64,000 nucleotides of DNA from Methylomonas fluvii (GTDB taxonomy: Bacteria > Pseudomonadota > Gammaproteobacteria > Methylococcales > Methylomonadaceae): NCBI RefSeq assembly GCF_014850975.1, contig NZ_JACXST010000001.1:1860001-1924000 (forward strand), given 5' to 3'. Each line of letters begins with the position of its first letter. Within the stretch, counting starts at the first letter, position 1. The notes under the pieces were generated by a model. That model worked only from the letters and a program-made list of their open reading frames with translations, was not told the origin of the DNA and made no database searches. Positions 17,823 to 26,240 of the stretch are shown here, piece by piece. Made by a program: the position numbers and the translations under genes.

Positions 17823-18713
17823 ATGAGAGCTGAACAACAATTCCTTTGCGATTTGGCCGAAAAAATTTCGATGCCTGAGGTGTATCTGAAAATCAGGTTG
17901 TTATTAGAAAAGCCGGATGCCAGAATCCGCGACTATGTTGCTGTGCTGCAAACCGATTCCATGCTGAGCATCCGCATAATCCGCATGGCCAACAGCAGCT
18001 TCTTTGGCTTTAACCGCAAAGCCTATGATCTCTATGATGCGATCAGCTTGATCGGTACCATTCAGTTGCATGATTTGCTGTTGAGCAGTCTTTGCATACG
18101 CACGTTTTGCAATATTCCCGACGCGGTGATGGACTTGAAAGAGTTCTGGTTGCATGGCATCGAATGCGGTATCGCCTGCCGCACGCTGGCTAAACTTGCC
18201 GGACTACCTGCCGGACATCGTTTTTTTGCGCTAGGGCTGTTATTAGAAATCGGCCACGCGGCGATGTTTGTCAAAGCCCCGGAACAGGCGCTGGACGCAT
18301 TGATGGCAAGCCGGGAGGAGGGTTTGCCGATTGACGAGCAGGAACGGCTGTTGTTTGGTTTTGATTATTGCCAGTTGGGCTCTGAACTGATGCGTTTATG
18401 GCATTTGCCCGAGGTGTATTCGCACATCATCGCTCACCAACTGCATCCCGAACTTACCGATCCGCATTACCGCAACGAAACCTATCTGATTTATCTGGCG
18501 CAGCAAGTGTTTGCTGAGCCGGAACAATTTAACCAAGCGCTGAGTGGCTTAAAGGATAGCCATCAACAATTTGCCGCCATCCCCGCCAATTTGAAAGACC
18601 TGGTTAGCCAGGAAATAGCCACCCATCTCGATGATATATTTTTGATGTTGTGTCCGCAGAGCATTGTTCTCAGTTCTGCCGGTCAGGACGAGGTTTCCCA
18701 CCATGAGCGTTAG
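17823..18713 (+). CDS. HDOD domain protein, second of a tandem pair
   Basis: 296 residues, homologous to the preceding protein: SMPEVYLKIRLLLEKPDARI, IRMANSSFFGFNRK, then LLLEIGHAAMF in place of the HD motif. Like its neighbour it lacks the metal-binding HD signature, as is normal for HDOD domains. It starts at ATG 17823, 6 bases after the first HDOD stop, and its 3' end overlaps the ATG of the GAF-HlyD gene by 11 bases, so translational coupling is likely. The tandem pair probably arose by duplication and may form a heterodimer. No other domain is seen. Its role in the adjacent export-like system is inferred from position only. Confidence 0.83.
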   Translation: MRAEQQFLCDLAEKISMPEVYLKIRLLLEKPDARIRDYVAVLQTDSMLSIRIIRMANSSFFGFNRKAYDLYDAISLIGTIQLHDLLLSSLCIRTFCNIPDAVMDLKEFWLHGIECGIACRTLAKLAGLPAGHRFFALGLLLEIGHAAMFVKAPEQALDALMASREEGLPIDEQERLLFGFDYCQLGSELMRLWHLPEVYSHIIAHQLHPELTDPHYRNETYLIYLAQQVFAEPEQFNQALSGLKDSHQQFAAIPANLKDLVSQEIATHLDDIFLMLCPQSIVLSSAGQDEVSHHER

Positions 18714-20451
18714 ATTTGCCCAGCAGTGGTTGGAGATAGTCTGCCGCATTGTGCCGCAAACTGAGGCTGCGGCACTGATGGTAACTGATGCGGATGGCAA
18801 AACACTGAGACTCTTAGCGAAATGGCCGGAGAACCTTGCCGATGCCGCCGAGCTATCGGCTATTTGCAAACTCACACTGGATAAAAATCAACCCAGTTAC
18901 ATTCCTAATGTGGCGAAGCCGGATCAACGGCAATATGACTTTTTCGGTCTGCCGGTATTTGACGGTTCGGTACTATTAGGCGTGATTGCGCTCAAATTGG
19001 AGCATTCGGTTGCTGACCGGCGCGCGGCTGTTTTTGCCACGCTGGAGCAGAGCGTGGAGTGGTGGCGTTTGGCGCAAGGCCGTTTGCAGTTGAACGACGA
19101 TTTTTACAGTTCGGTAGTCGGTTTGCTGGCTGCTTGTTTCGAGCAAAATAGTTACCGCGAGGTTTTGATTAGCCTGGGCACGGAATTGACGCGCGTGCTG
19201 GGCTGCGATCGGGTTGCTATCGGCGAATTCAAAGACAACTACAGCACGGTAGTGGCGATTTCCAACAACGCGCAATTTGACCAGCAAGCCAATCTGTTGC
19301 AAAAAATCGCCGACGCGATGGACGAAGCCATCGAACAGGATAGCGTGGTGGTGGTTCCGGATGTCAAATCGGTCAGCATCCAGCGCGCCCATCAGGAAAT
19401 CGTCCGCAAGTATGGTTATGGATCATTGCTGACCGTACCTATGCTGCATGACGGTAAGTTTATCGGCGCGGTTACCCTGCTACGCAGCGAAGAACAGTCG
19501 TTTGCTAAGGAAACCGTTCTACTTTGCCAACAAGCCCTGGCACTGATCTCGCCCTATCTGGCTTTAAAAAAACTCGACGAACAAGCGTTGTCGGTAAAAA
19601 TCGGCATCAAGCTTAAACAACGGCTGGCCTACCTGATGGGCGTCAAACACTTCAAAGTGAAATTGACCGCGCTGGGTGTGGTGTTGTTTTTGTTGATCAG
19701 CTCTGTGTGGCGCAGTGATTTTCGGGTGACCGCCAACGCGGTGTTGGAAGGCAAAATTCAGCGGGTGGTCGCTGCGCCCATTTCCGGATTTTTGCAATCG
19801 GCGGCATTACGCGCCGGCGACACGGTGCGGCAAGGCGAACTGATGGCTAGCCTGGACGATGCGGAATTACAACTGGAATTGAGCAAGCTGGACGGACAGC
19901 TGCAAAAATTCCGTCGCGAATACCGTGAAGCCTTGTCAGGTGGTGATCTCGTGAAAGTCAGGGTCATCAGCGCGCAAATCGACCAGGCCGACGCGGAAAT
20001 GGAGCTGACCCGCCAGCAGTTGCAGAAAATCAATCTGGCCGCGCCGTTTGATGGGGTGGTGATTGAAGGCGATTTGAGTCAGAAACTTGGTTCACCGGTC
20101 GAACGCGGTGAAATCCTGTTCAAGATTGCCCCGTTGGAGGGTTACCGCATCATTCTGAAAGTGGATGAAAGCCTGATTTCCTATGTTCAGGAAGGTCAAA
20201 AAGGCTCTTTGGTGCTGGCCAGTATGCCCAGCCGGACCTTTCCGCTGTTGGTGCAAAAGATTACCGCAGTGGCCAAAACCGATAGCGGCAAGAATGTCTT
20301 CCGGGTGGAAGCCAGCCTGGAAAAAGCCCCTGACTTATTGCGGCCGGGGATGGAAGGTGTTGGCAAGATCGAAGCTGGACGCGCTAGTTTGTTGTGGATA
20401 TGGAGCCACGACATGCTGGCTTGGCTGCGCTTGTGGATTTGGTCCTGGTGA
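18703..20451 (+). CDS. GAF domain plus HlyD-like membrane adaptor
   Basis: 582 residues from the ATG at 18703; an upstream TTG at 18664 lies inside the preceding gene and is less likely. The N-terminal 300 residues are GAF-like and probably cytoplasmic (segments LTRVLGCDRVAIGEF and YGYGSLLTVPMLHDGKFIGA). One TM helix follows (about 323-342, ALGVVLFLLISSVW), then a periplasmic HlyD/RND-type adaptor: a lipoyl half (VVAAPISGFLQSAALRAGDTVRQGELMASLDD, split here: VVAAPISGFL and GDTVRQGELMASLDD), a short coiled coil, and a beta-barrel part. Such adaptors bridge inner and outer membrane in type I secretion and efflux. The fusion of a cytoplasmic GAF sensor to an adaptor is unusual and suggests gating by a small ligand. 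It lies 21 bases before the M50 gene's ATG. Confidence 0.8.
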   Translation: MSVRFAQQWLEIVCRIVPQTEAAALMVTDADGKTLRLLAKWPENLADAAELSAICKLTLDKNQPSYIPNVAKPDQRQYDFFGLPVFDGSVLLGVIALKLEHSVADRRAAVFATLEQSVEWWRLAQGRLQLNDDFYSSVVGLLAACFEQNSYREVLISLGTELTRVLGCDRVAIGEFKDNYSTVVAISNNAQFDQQANLLQKIADAMDEAIEQDSVVVVPDVKSVSIQRAHQEIVRKYGYGSLLTVPMLHDGKFIGAVTLLRSEEQSFAKETVLLCQQALALISPYLALKKLDEQALSVKIGIKLKQRLAYLMGVKHFKVKLTALGVVLFLLISSVWRSDFRVTANAVLEGKIQRVVAAPISGFLQSAALRAGDTVRQGELMASLDDAELQLELSKLDGQLQKFRREYREALSGGDLVKVRVISAQIDQADAEMELTRQQLQKINLAAPFDGVVIEGDLSQKLGSPVERGEILFKIAPLEGYRIILKVDESLISYVQEGQKGSLVLASMPSRTFPLLVQKITAVAKTDSGKNVFRVEASLEKAPDLLRPGMEGVGKIEAGRASLLWIWSHDMLAWLRLWIWSW

Positions 20452-20472
20452 ATCGGATGCTGAGGTTTGCTC

Positions 20473-22617
20473 ATGGCTAACGAACTGTTCAGCCCGCACT
20501 GGTACCGGGTCGCCAAGCTCAAACCCAAATTGCATAGCCATATCGAAATCCATCGCCACGAGTATCGCGGCCTGATCTGGTACATCCTGGAAGACCCCAA
20601 TACCGCCCGCCATCAGCGCTTTAATAGCCTGGCCTATCAGTTCATCGGGCTGTTGGACGGCAAGTTGAGCGTACAAGAGATTGCGGACATCCTGAATCGG
20701 CAGCTGGGCGACTATGCACCCAGCCAACAAGACCTTATTCAACTACTGGGGCAATTGCATCAGGCTGATTTGATTCAAACCGAAGCCTTGGTCAACACCG
20801 AAGAATTATTCGAGCGTCAGGCGCGTTTAAGCAGCGCGAAAAGCAATCAGCGATTGTTGAATCCGCTCTCGCTGAAATTGCCGTTGTGCGATCCGGACGA
20901 GTTTCTCAGCAAACATGTATCCAAAGTGGCGGGTCTGTTCAGCGTCAAGTTCGGCGTGGTCTGGCTGCTAGTCATTGCAATTGCTTTGCTGCAAGCAGGG
21001 GCTAATTGGCCGGAAATCAGCCATCATTTTGAATTGAATGCTTTGGCTCCCTACAATTTTTTGATCATGTTCTTGCTGTACCCCTTGATCAAAATCCTCC
21101 ATGAATTGGGGCATGGCTTTGCGATGAAGTTGAAAGGCGGCGAAGTGCATGAAATGGGCGTCAATTTTTTATTGTTCATGCCGGTGCCTTACGTCAATGT
21201 CTCCGCCGCCAACCATCTGCGTAACAAGCACGACAGGATGTTGATCAGCGCCGCCGGCATTTTGGTGGAAGGATTTCTGGCCGCGCTCGGCCTGTTCTTA
21301 TTTTTGAGTACCGAGACCGGATTTGTCCAGGATATGGGTTTCGACATCCTGCTGACTGGCGGCGTCTCATCGTTGTTTTTTAACGGGAACCCATTATTGA
21401 AGTACGACGGCTATTACATTCTGGCCGATGCTTTGAGCATTCCCAATTTGTATCAGCGTTCAAGCCAAATCTGGGCCTATTTGGCCCAGCGTTATTTGTT
21501 TGATTTGAAACAGGCGGTGTCCCCAGCCTCCGCACCAGGCGAAACGGCTTGGTTTGTCATCTATAGTTTGGCATCGCTGACTTACCGCCTGATGATGTTG
21601 TGGTTCGTCTGTATTTATCTGACCGAAAAATTTTTCTCACTGGGCATCGCCGTTGCGTTGTTGATGGTGTCATTACAGGTCGTGTTTCCGCTGTATAAAG
21701 CCATACGTTTTGTGTTTACCAGTCCCAGTCTGAGTCGGAAAAGAGATAAGGCGCTGCTGACCACGGCAGGCTTGGCCTTGTTTGTGGTTCTGGTTTTTGG
21801 TGCTTTGCCGATTCCCAATTACACGCTGGCTGAAGGCGTGGTGTGGCTACCCGACGAAGCGTTGATCAAGGTGGAGCAAGACGGTTTCATCGGCGAATTG
21901 CTGGTGAAATCCAATCAGTTTGTGAATCAGGGGGATGTGTTGCTGGTCATGCATGACGATGCATTGGAAGCCAAAGCCAAGATCGCTCGCGCCAAAGTGG
22001 CCGAGTTGCAAAGCCAATATCGGGCGGAGAAAGAGTCGGATTTAGTGAAGGCGGAAATTTTGAAAGAATCGCTGCGCGTCGCGGAATCCGAACTGGATCA
22101 TTTGCACAAAAAAGCCAGTGCGATGATTGTGAGCGCGGCGAAATCCGGCTACATTTTGTTACCGGATGCCGACGATCTGACCGGTAGTTATTTGCGTCAG
22201 GGTGAGTTGATTGGTTACATTCTGGATGAACAGCCGCCGACCATCCGCATGGTGGTAACGCAAGACAATATTGGCTTGCTACGGCAAGGCAGCCCGGAAA
22301 TCAATGTGCGCCTGGTGAGTGATCCGTATCGGGACTACCCGGCCCGGATTATCAGGCTGGCGCCGGAAGCGACCAATACGCTACCCAGCCCGGCCCTGGC
22401 GACCACCGGTGGCGGCAAGATCCGCGTGAATACGGAAAACGAACAAGACATGCAAACCCTGCAAAAAATCTTTTTGGTCGATCTGGACTTCTCGCCGCCG
22501 AAAAATCTGCCGATAGGTATGCGCGCTTATGTGAGGATCAACCATGGCGGCGAATCGATTATGACTCAGCTGTACCGCCGGGTACGCCAGGTATTTTTGA
22601 GGCAGTTCAATGTCTGA
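20473..22617 (+). CDS. PqqD-like / M50 metalloprotease-like / HlyD-like membrane fusion protein
   Basis: 714 residues from ATG 20473, with a TGAGG ribosome site at 20461-20465; the TTG six bases upstream is less likely. Residues about 20-110 resemble the winged-helix PqqD/RRE fold that binds peptide leaders in RiPP systems (LIWYILEDP, FNSLAYQFIGLLDGKLSVQEI). The middle part is polytopic and M50/site-2-protease-like, with HELGH at 210-214 and NPLLKYDG at 306-313 (Asp312), so both metal-ligand motifs are intact. After about six TM helices the C-terminal 220 residues form an HlyD-like periplasmic adaptor (DGFIGELLVKSNQFVNQGD). The architecture suits a membrane subunit that recognises, perhaps cleaves, and passes on a secreted protein. 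Its stop overlaps the SecA-like start by 8 bases. Confidence 0.82.
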   Translation: MANELFSPHWYRVAKLKPKLHSHIEIHRHEYRGLIWYILEDPNTARHQRFNSLAYQFIGLLDGKLSVQEIADILNRQLGDYAPSQQDLIQLLGQLHQADLIQTEALVNTEELFERQARLSSAKSNQRLLNPLSLKLPLCDPDEFLSKHVSKVAGLFSVKFGVVWLLVIAIALLQAGANWPEISHHFELNALAPYNFLIMFLLYPLIKILHELGHGFAMKLKGGEVHEMGVNFLLFMPVPYVNVSAANHLRNKHDRMLISAAGILVEGFLAALGLFLFLSTETGFVQDMGFDILLTGGVSSLFFNGNPLLKYDGYYILADALSIPNLYQRSSQIWAYLAQRYLFDLKQAVSPASAPGETAWFVIYSLASLTYRLMMLWFVCIYLTEKFFSLGIAVALLMVSLQVVFPLYKAIRFVFTSPSLSRKRDKALLTTAGLALFVVLVFGALPIPNYTLAEGVVWLPDEALIKVEQDGFIGELLVKSNQFVNQGDVLLVMHDDALEAKAKIARAKVAELQSQYRAEKESDLVKAEILKESLRVAESELDHLHKKASAMIVSAAKSGYILLPDADDLTGSYLRQGELIGYILDEQPPTIRMVVTQDNIGLLRQGSPEINVRLVSDPYRDYPARIIRLAPEATNTLPSPALATTGGGKIRVNTENEQDMQTLQKIFLVDLDFSPPKNLPIGMRAYVRINHGGESIMTQLYRRVRQVFLRQFNV

Positions 22618-24607
22618 GTTGGTGTTGCGTCCAGGGGTGCATTTCGGCAGCTACCCGCAAAAGCCGGAAAGTCGACTAAGCGATTTCGAGCAAGGCGCCG
22701 CGGCATTTTTCGACAAACTCCACAAACGCCTGAATCGCCAGCGTTTCAGTCAGGCTTATATCGTCAGTCGAGTTGAAAAAGTTGCCGCCCCGTTAAGCCA
22801 CTACAACGAGCAACAGTTGACCATTGCCATTCTGGAGCTGCGGGAAAATCTATACCGGCATGGTCTGACCGAAGAGCTGATAATCAGCGCCTTCGCGCTG
22901 ATTCGCGAAACCGCCGGTCGGACGCTGAATAAACGGCATTTTGACGTGCAATTGTTTGGTGGCTGGTTAATGATCAACGGTATGCTGGCGGAAATGGAAA
23001 CCGGCGAAGGCAAGACGCTGACCGCGACCTTGCCGGCCTGCACCGCCGCCTTGGCAGGCATACCGGTGCATGTGATTACTGCCAACGATTATCTGGCGGC
23101 GCGCGATGAGGAGATTTTGAAACCGCTTTATCTGCGCCTGGGCTTGAAATCCGGCGCGGTGGTTGACGGTATGGACCTTGAACTGCGCCGAAAAATGTAT
23201 CAACAACCCATCGTCCATACGACGAATAAACAAATTGCCTTTGATTATCTGCGTGACCGCATCGAGATGGGCGAGGATGTGGGCTTGTTAAAATTTCAAT
23301 TCAAGCAAATTCAACGGCAAATCAAACAGCCGAAAAGCAACGCGCTGATCATGCGTGGCTTATGCTTTGCCATCATTGATGAAGCCGATAGCGTATTGAT
23401 CGATGAAGCCAAAACGCCGCTGATCATTACCCAGACCCGGCCGAATGAGGAGTCTCCGGAAACCTACGGTGACGCCTTGTATCTGGCCTCATCGTTGTTC
23501 ATCAACGACGACTTTGTCATGGACCCGAAAACTCGGGATGTCGAACTGACGCCGCAAGGCGAAAATACCATTGCGGATATGATTATCGGCTTGGGACCGA
23601 GTTGGAAAAACAAGCGCTGGCGGGAAGCCATGGTCAAACAGGCGTTAATTGCTGAGTATTGTTTCAAGCGCAACAAGCAATACATCCTCAAAGATAACAA
23701 GGTACAAATCATCGACGAGTTTACCGGCCGGGTGATGGAAGACCGGTCTTGGGAGCAGGGCTTGCAACAAATGATAGAAGCCAAGGAAGGTTGCTTGATT
23801 TCCGAACAACGCGAGCCGCTGGCCCGGATCAGTTACCAGCGCTTTTTCAGCCGCTATCTCAAACTGGCCGGTATTTCGGGCACGGTGCGGGAAGTGGCGA
23901 CGGAAATGCAGCGCGTTTATGGTTTGCATAGCGTAAAAGTGCCAACCCACAGGGTTTCGAAACGAAAAATACTCAGCGAGAGGGTTTATTCCACGCAAGC
24001 GGCCAAGCAACGGGCATTTTTACAACGGGTCGCGGAAATACACGCGCAAGGCCGGCCAATATTGGTAGGCACCGGTTCGGTAGCCGAGTCGCTGGAGGTC
24101 AGTGTCTGGCTGGAAGCGGCGGGCTTGGTTCACCGGGTGTTGAATGCGGAACAAGATCAACACGAGGCCGAGATCATTGCGCAAGCAGGGCAGTTGTACG
24201 CTATTACTGTAGCTACGAATATGGCGGGCCGTGGTACTGATATTGCTTTGGGATTGGGCGTGGCGGAATTGGGAGGTTTGCACGTGATCGCGTTGAACTG
24301 CAACGAATCCCGCCGTATTGACCGGCAATTATACGGGCGCTCTGCCCGGCAAGGCGATCCGGGTAGCTGTGAGGCGATACTTGCTCTGGAAGATACTGTG
24401 TTACAAGAATATTATTCCCCGGTTATTCTCAAGAACTTGGCGCGGATGTTGGCCGATGGCGAATCGCTGCCGGCACTCTGGGGACAGCTGGTTTTACGTT
24501 TGCCCCAACATTTCAAGGAGCTGCGGCAACGCAAGATCAGAAGGCAATTGATGCAGCAGGATAAGCATTTATCTCGTATTCTGGCTTTTGCCGGCAAGTT
24601 TGAATAA
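22610..24607 (+). CDS. Short SecA-like translocase ATPase
   Basis: 665 residues, against about 850-900 for housekeeping SecA. Motor motifs are present: GEGKT Walker A (132-136), a DEAD box at 257-260 in DEADSVLIDEAKTP, a VGTGSVAESLEVS segment, TNMAGRGTDIALG, and a final RQLYGRSARQGDPG arginine-finger motif. After this last motif only about 80 residues remain, so the helical scaffold is shortened and the helical wing, most of the two-helix finger region and the C-terminal zinc-binding tail of SecA are absent. It is therefore an accessory SecA-like motor, not the essential secA. It is translationally coupled to the PqqD-M50-HlyD gene (ATGTCTGA overlap; TGAGG ribosome site at 22598-22602), which argues that it drives export through that protein rather than through general Sec alone. 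Confidence 0.88.
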   Translation: MSELVLRPGVHFGSYPQKPESRLSDFEQGAAAFFDKLHKRLNRQRFSQAYIVSRVEKVAAPLSHYNEQQLTIAILELRENLYRHGLTEELIISAFALIRETAGRTLNKRHFDVQLFGGWLMINGMLAEMETGEGKTLTATLPACTAALAGIPVHVITANDYLAARDEEILKPLYLRLGLKSGAVVDGMDLELRRKMYQQPIVHTTNKQIAFDYLRDRIEMGEDVGLLKFQFKQIQRQIKQPKSNALIMRGLCFAIIDEADSVLIDEAKTPLIITQTRPNEESPETYGDALYLASSLFINDDFVMDPKTRDVELTPQGENTIADMIIGLGPSWKNKRWREAMVKQALIAEYCFKRNKQYILKDNKVQIIDEFTGRVMEDRSWEQGLQQMIEAKEGCLISEQREPLARISYQRFFSRYLKLAGISGTVREVATEMQRVYGLHSVKVPTHRVSKRKILSERVYSTQAAKQRAFLQRVAEIHAQGRPILVGTGSVAESLEVSVWLEAAGLVHRVLNAEQDQHEAEIIAQAGQLYAITVATNMAGRGTDIALGLGVAELGGLHVIALNCNESRRIDRQLYGRSARQGDPGSCEAILALEDTVLQEYYSPVILKNLARMLADGESLPALWGQLVLRLPQHFKELRQRKIRRQLMQQDKHLSRILAFAGKFE

Positions 24608-24693
24608 TTCTTGTGCCTTGAGTTTGCTAAATTTGTTACAAAAACAGGGATTGAAAATCCTGTTAGTCAACCGCTCCGAATTTTTTTATACAG

Positions 24694-25581
24694 ATGCTTA
24701 GAACCCAACGTTTTTATCTCACGCTACTCGGGCTGATGGTATGCGGTGACACGCTGTTTGCCGCCAATCTGGATTGCATGGTCAAGCCGGAAATGTACGT
24801 CGAGCTGAGTAGCCCGGTGGCGGGTACCGTCGAAGCGCTGTTGGTCGATAAGGGTGATCACGTTGCCAAAGGCCAACCACTTGCCCAATTGGAAGCGTCG
24901 GTGGAATTGGCCAAGTTCAACCAGGCCAAGGCCGATGCAGAGAGCAGCAGCGAGGTACGCAATCAGAAAGTGAAACTGGAGTACGCCACGCGCAACCGCA
25001 CCCGCTATCGTAGCTTGGCCACGAGTAGTGTCATTTCGCAAATCGAGAAAGATAAAGTCGAAACCGAAGTGGTGTTAGCGGGAATCGAGGTGAGAAAGGC
25101 GGAGGAACGTAAAAAGTCGGCGATGTTGGCATTTGAAATGGCCAAGGCACAACTGGAGGTTAAAACCATCAAAAGCCCTATAGACGGTATTGTGATAGAC
25201 CGCTATGCCATGCCCGGTGAGTCCGTCAGTGATCGTGCGATTATGAAGCTGGCGCAAGTCAATCCTTTGCGCGTTGAGCTGATCGCGCCGACTGAATATT
25301 TTGGCTTGATTCAGCCTGGTATGGAAGTGGAAGTACGCCCCGAACTGCCGGCCAAAAAAGTCGTGAAAGCCACAGTCACCAAAGTGGACCAATTGATCGA
25401 TCCGGCCAGCGGCAGCTTTACGGTGCGCATGACCTTGCCTAACCCCAGCGACGAACTGATCGGCGGTGTCAACTGTATCGCCACGTTTGATTTTGCTACG
25501 CCAGCCGCAACCACGACGCCGACTCCCCCGCCTTTTGTACCGCAGAATGCGGCGCCAGTGAGCCCGGTCATCAAGCGTTGA
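24694..25581 (+). CDS. HlyD/RND-type periplasmic adaptor with signal peptide
   Basis: 295 residues with an N-terminal signal peptide (hydrophobic FYLTLLGLMVCGDTLFAA, probable cleavage after LFAA, about residue 24). It then has the usual adaptor plan: a first lipoyl half (SSPVAGTVEALLVDKGDHVAKG), a coiled-coil hairpin of about 80 residues rich in Lys/Glu/Ala, a second lipoyl half (IKSPIDGIVIDRYAMPGESV), a beta-barrel region, and a Pro/Thr-rich tail (TPTPPPFVP). It is shorter than typical RND adaptors. It begins 86 bases after the SecA-like gene on the same strand, so it may be the last gene of the same operon, giving that unit three adaptor-type modules. Outer-membrane partner unknown. Confidence 0.8.
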   Translation: MLRTQRFYLTLLGLMVCGDTLFAANLDCMVKPEMYVELSSPVAGTVEALLVDKGDHVAKGQPLAQLEASVELAKFNQAKADAESSSEVRNQKVKLEYATRNRTRYRSLATSSVISQIEKDKVETEVVLAGIEVRKAEERKKSAMLAFEMAKAQLEVKTIKSPIDGIVIDRYAMPGESVSDRAIMKLAQVNPLRVELIAPTEYFGLIQPGMEVEVRPELPAKKVVKATVTKVDQLIDPASGSFTVRMTLPNPSDELIGGVNCIATFDFATPAATTTPTPPPFVPQNAAPVSPVIKR

Positions 25582-25924
25582 TCTTACGCTACAGCGCTCA
25601 ACCCAGCGCATTGACACAGCTTGCACAGAGCCTGTCAAAGTCATGGCTTCAAAAAAAATCAGTCCGAACGCAATGCCAATAACAAATAGGGCGGGTTGAT
25701 AAGCGGAACACCGACTGGTGTTTTCCCGGTCTGAGACCAATAGGAGAACGGTTTATTGCGGGATTTTGGGCAAATTAGAGCAATTCAGGCATAGCCTCAA
25801 TGCTGTTATAACACTTATCTCTAAAACTGCGAGGCGACAGGCAACTCATATAAGGGGCTTAGAATAAAATTGGCCGCTCTCGAGTAGAGTTGTAGCCATT
25901 AAATCCGTGAACAAGAGGTAGCCA
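25582..25924. other. 343-base intergenic region, no supported gene
   Basis: No convincing coding frame. It contains an inverted repeat TTGACA/TGTCAA (25611-25616 and 25633-25638) and a hairpin AACACC-GACT-GGTGTT (25707-25722) followed by TTCCC. The promoter for the small gene at 25925 should lie in its right half, which is AT-richer, but no confident -35/-10 pair was found. Confidence 0.4.
25707..25724 (+). terminator. Possible terminator hairpin after the export-like operon
   Basis: A perfect 6-bp stem with a 4-base loop, AACACC-GACT-GGTGTT, running into TTTT (25721-25724). The stem is short and the T-run is minimal, so termination is only possible. It lies 125 bases after the adaptor stop codon. 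Confidence 0.3.
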
Positions 25925-26116
25925 ATGTCATACATGTCAATTAATTCAGGCGCGTCGCAAATTTATAGTGCTGCCGGGGCCAATGTTCCAACAGTCAAAA
26001 AGGCGCAGTCAAACAGCCCCACGCAAGCGTTTCAGCAAGTCCAACCGGCTGCTAAAGAAGCCGCCGATCAAAATAACGAAGGTGGTAAAGGCAGATTTAT
26101 TGATGTTCGAGCCTGA
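25925..26116 (+). CDS. Small unknown protein, 63 residues
   Basis: A short ORF with a plausible ribosome site (AAGAGGT at 25914-25920) before ATG 25925. The product is polar, Ala/Gln/Asn/Ser-rich, without a signal peptide or TM helix, and ends GGKGRFIDVRA. No family is recognised. The clean ribosome site and its isolation favour a real gene. It is preceded by 343 bases of non-coding DNA and followed by a convergent gene, so it is probably monocistronic. Confidence 0.5.
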   Translation: MSYMSINSGASQIYSAAGANVPTVKKAQSNSPTQAFQQVQPAAKEAADQNNEGGKGRFIDVRA

Positions 26117-26240
26117 TGCCCTAGAATTTCACCGCAAATTGCCTAGGGGCTGAGGGTAGTCCGATAAAGCCCTAACAAATTATTCCTCCCACCTCTCTGA
26201 CCGTTCGATAGTCTAACGCTATAGTCGCAAGGTAGCCTGG

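Noticed and set aside
18664..18702. Upstream TTG start for the GAF-HlyD gene
   Set aside because: It lies 50 bases inside the preceding HDOD gene and adds 13 unusual residues; ATG 18703 is the more natural start with only an 11-base overlap.
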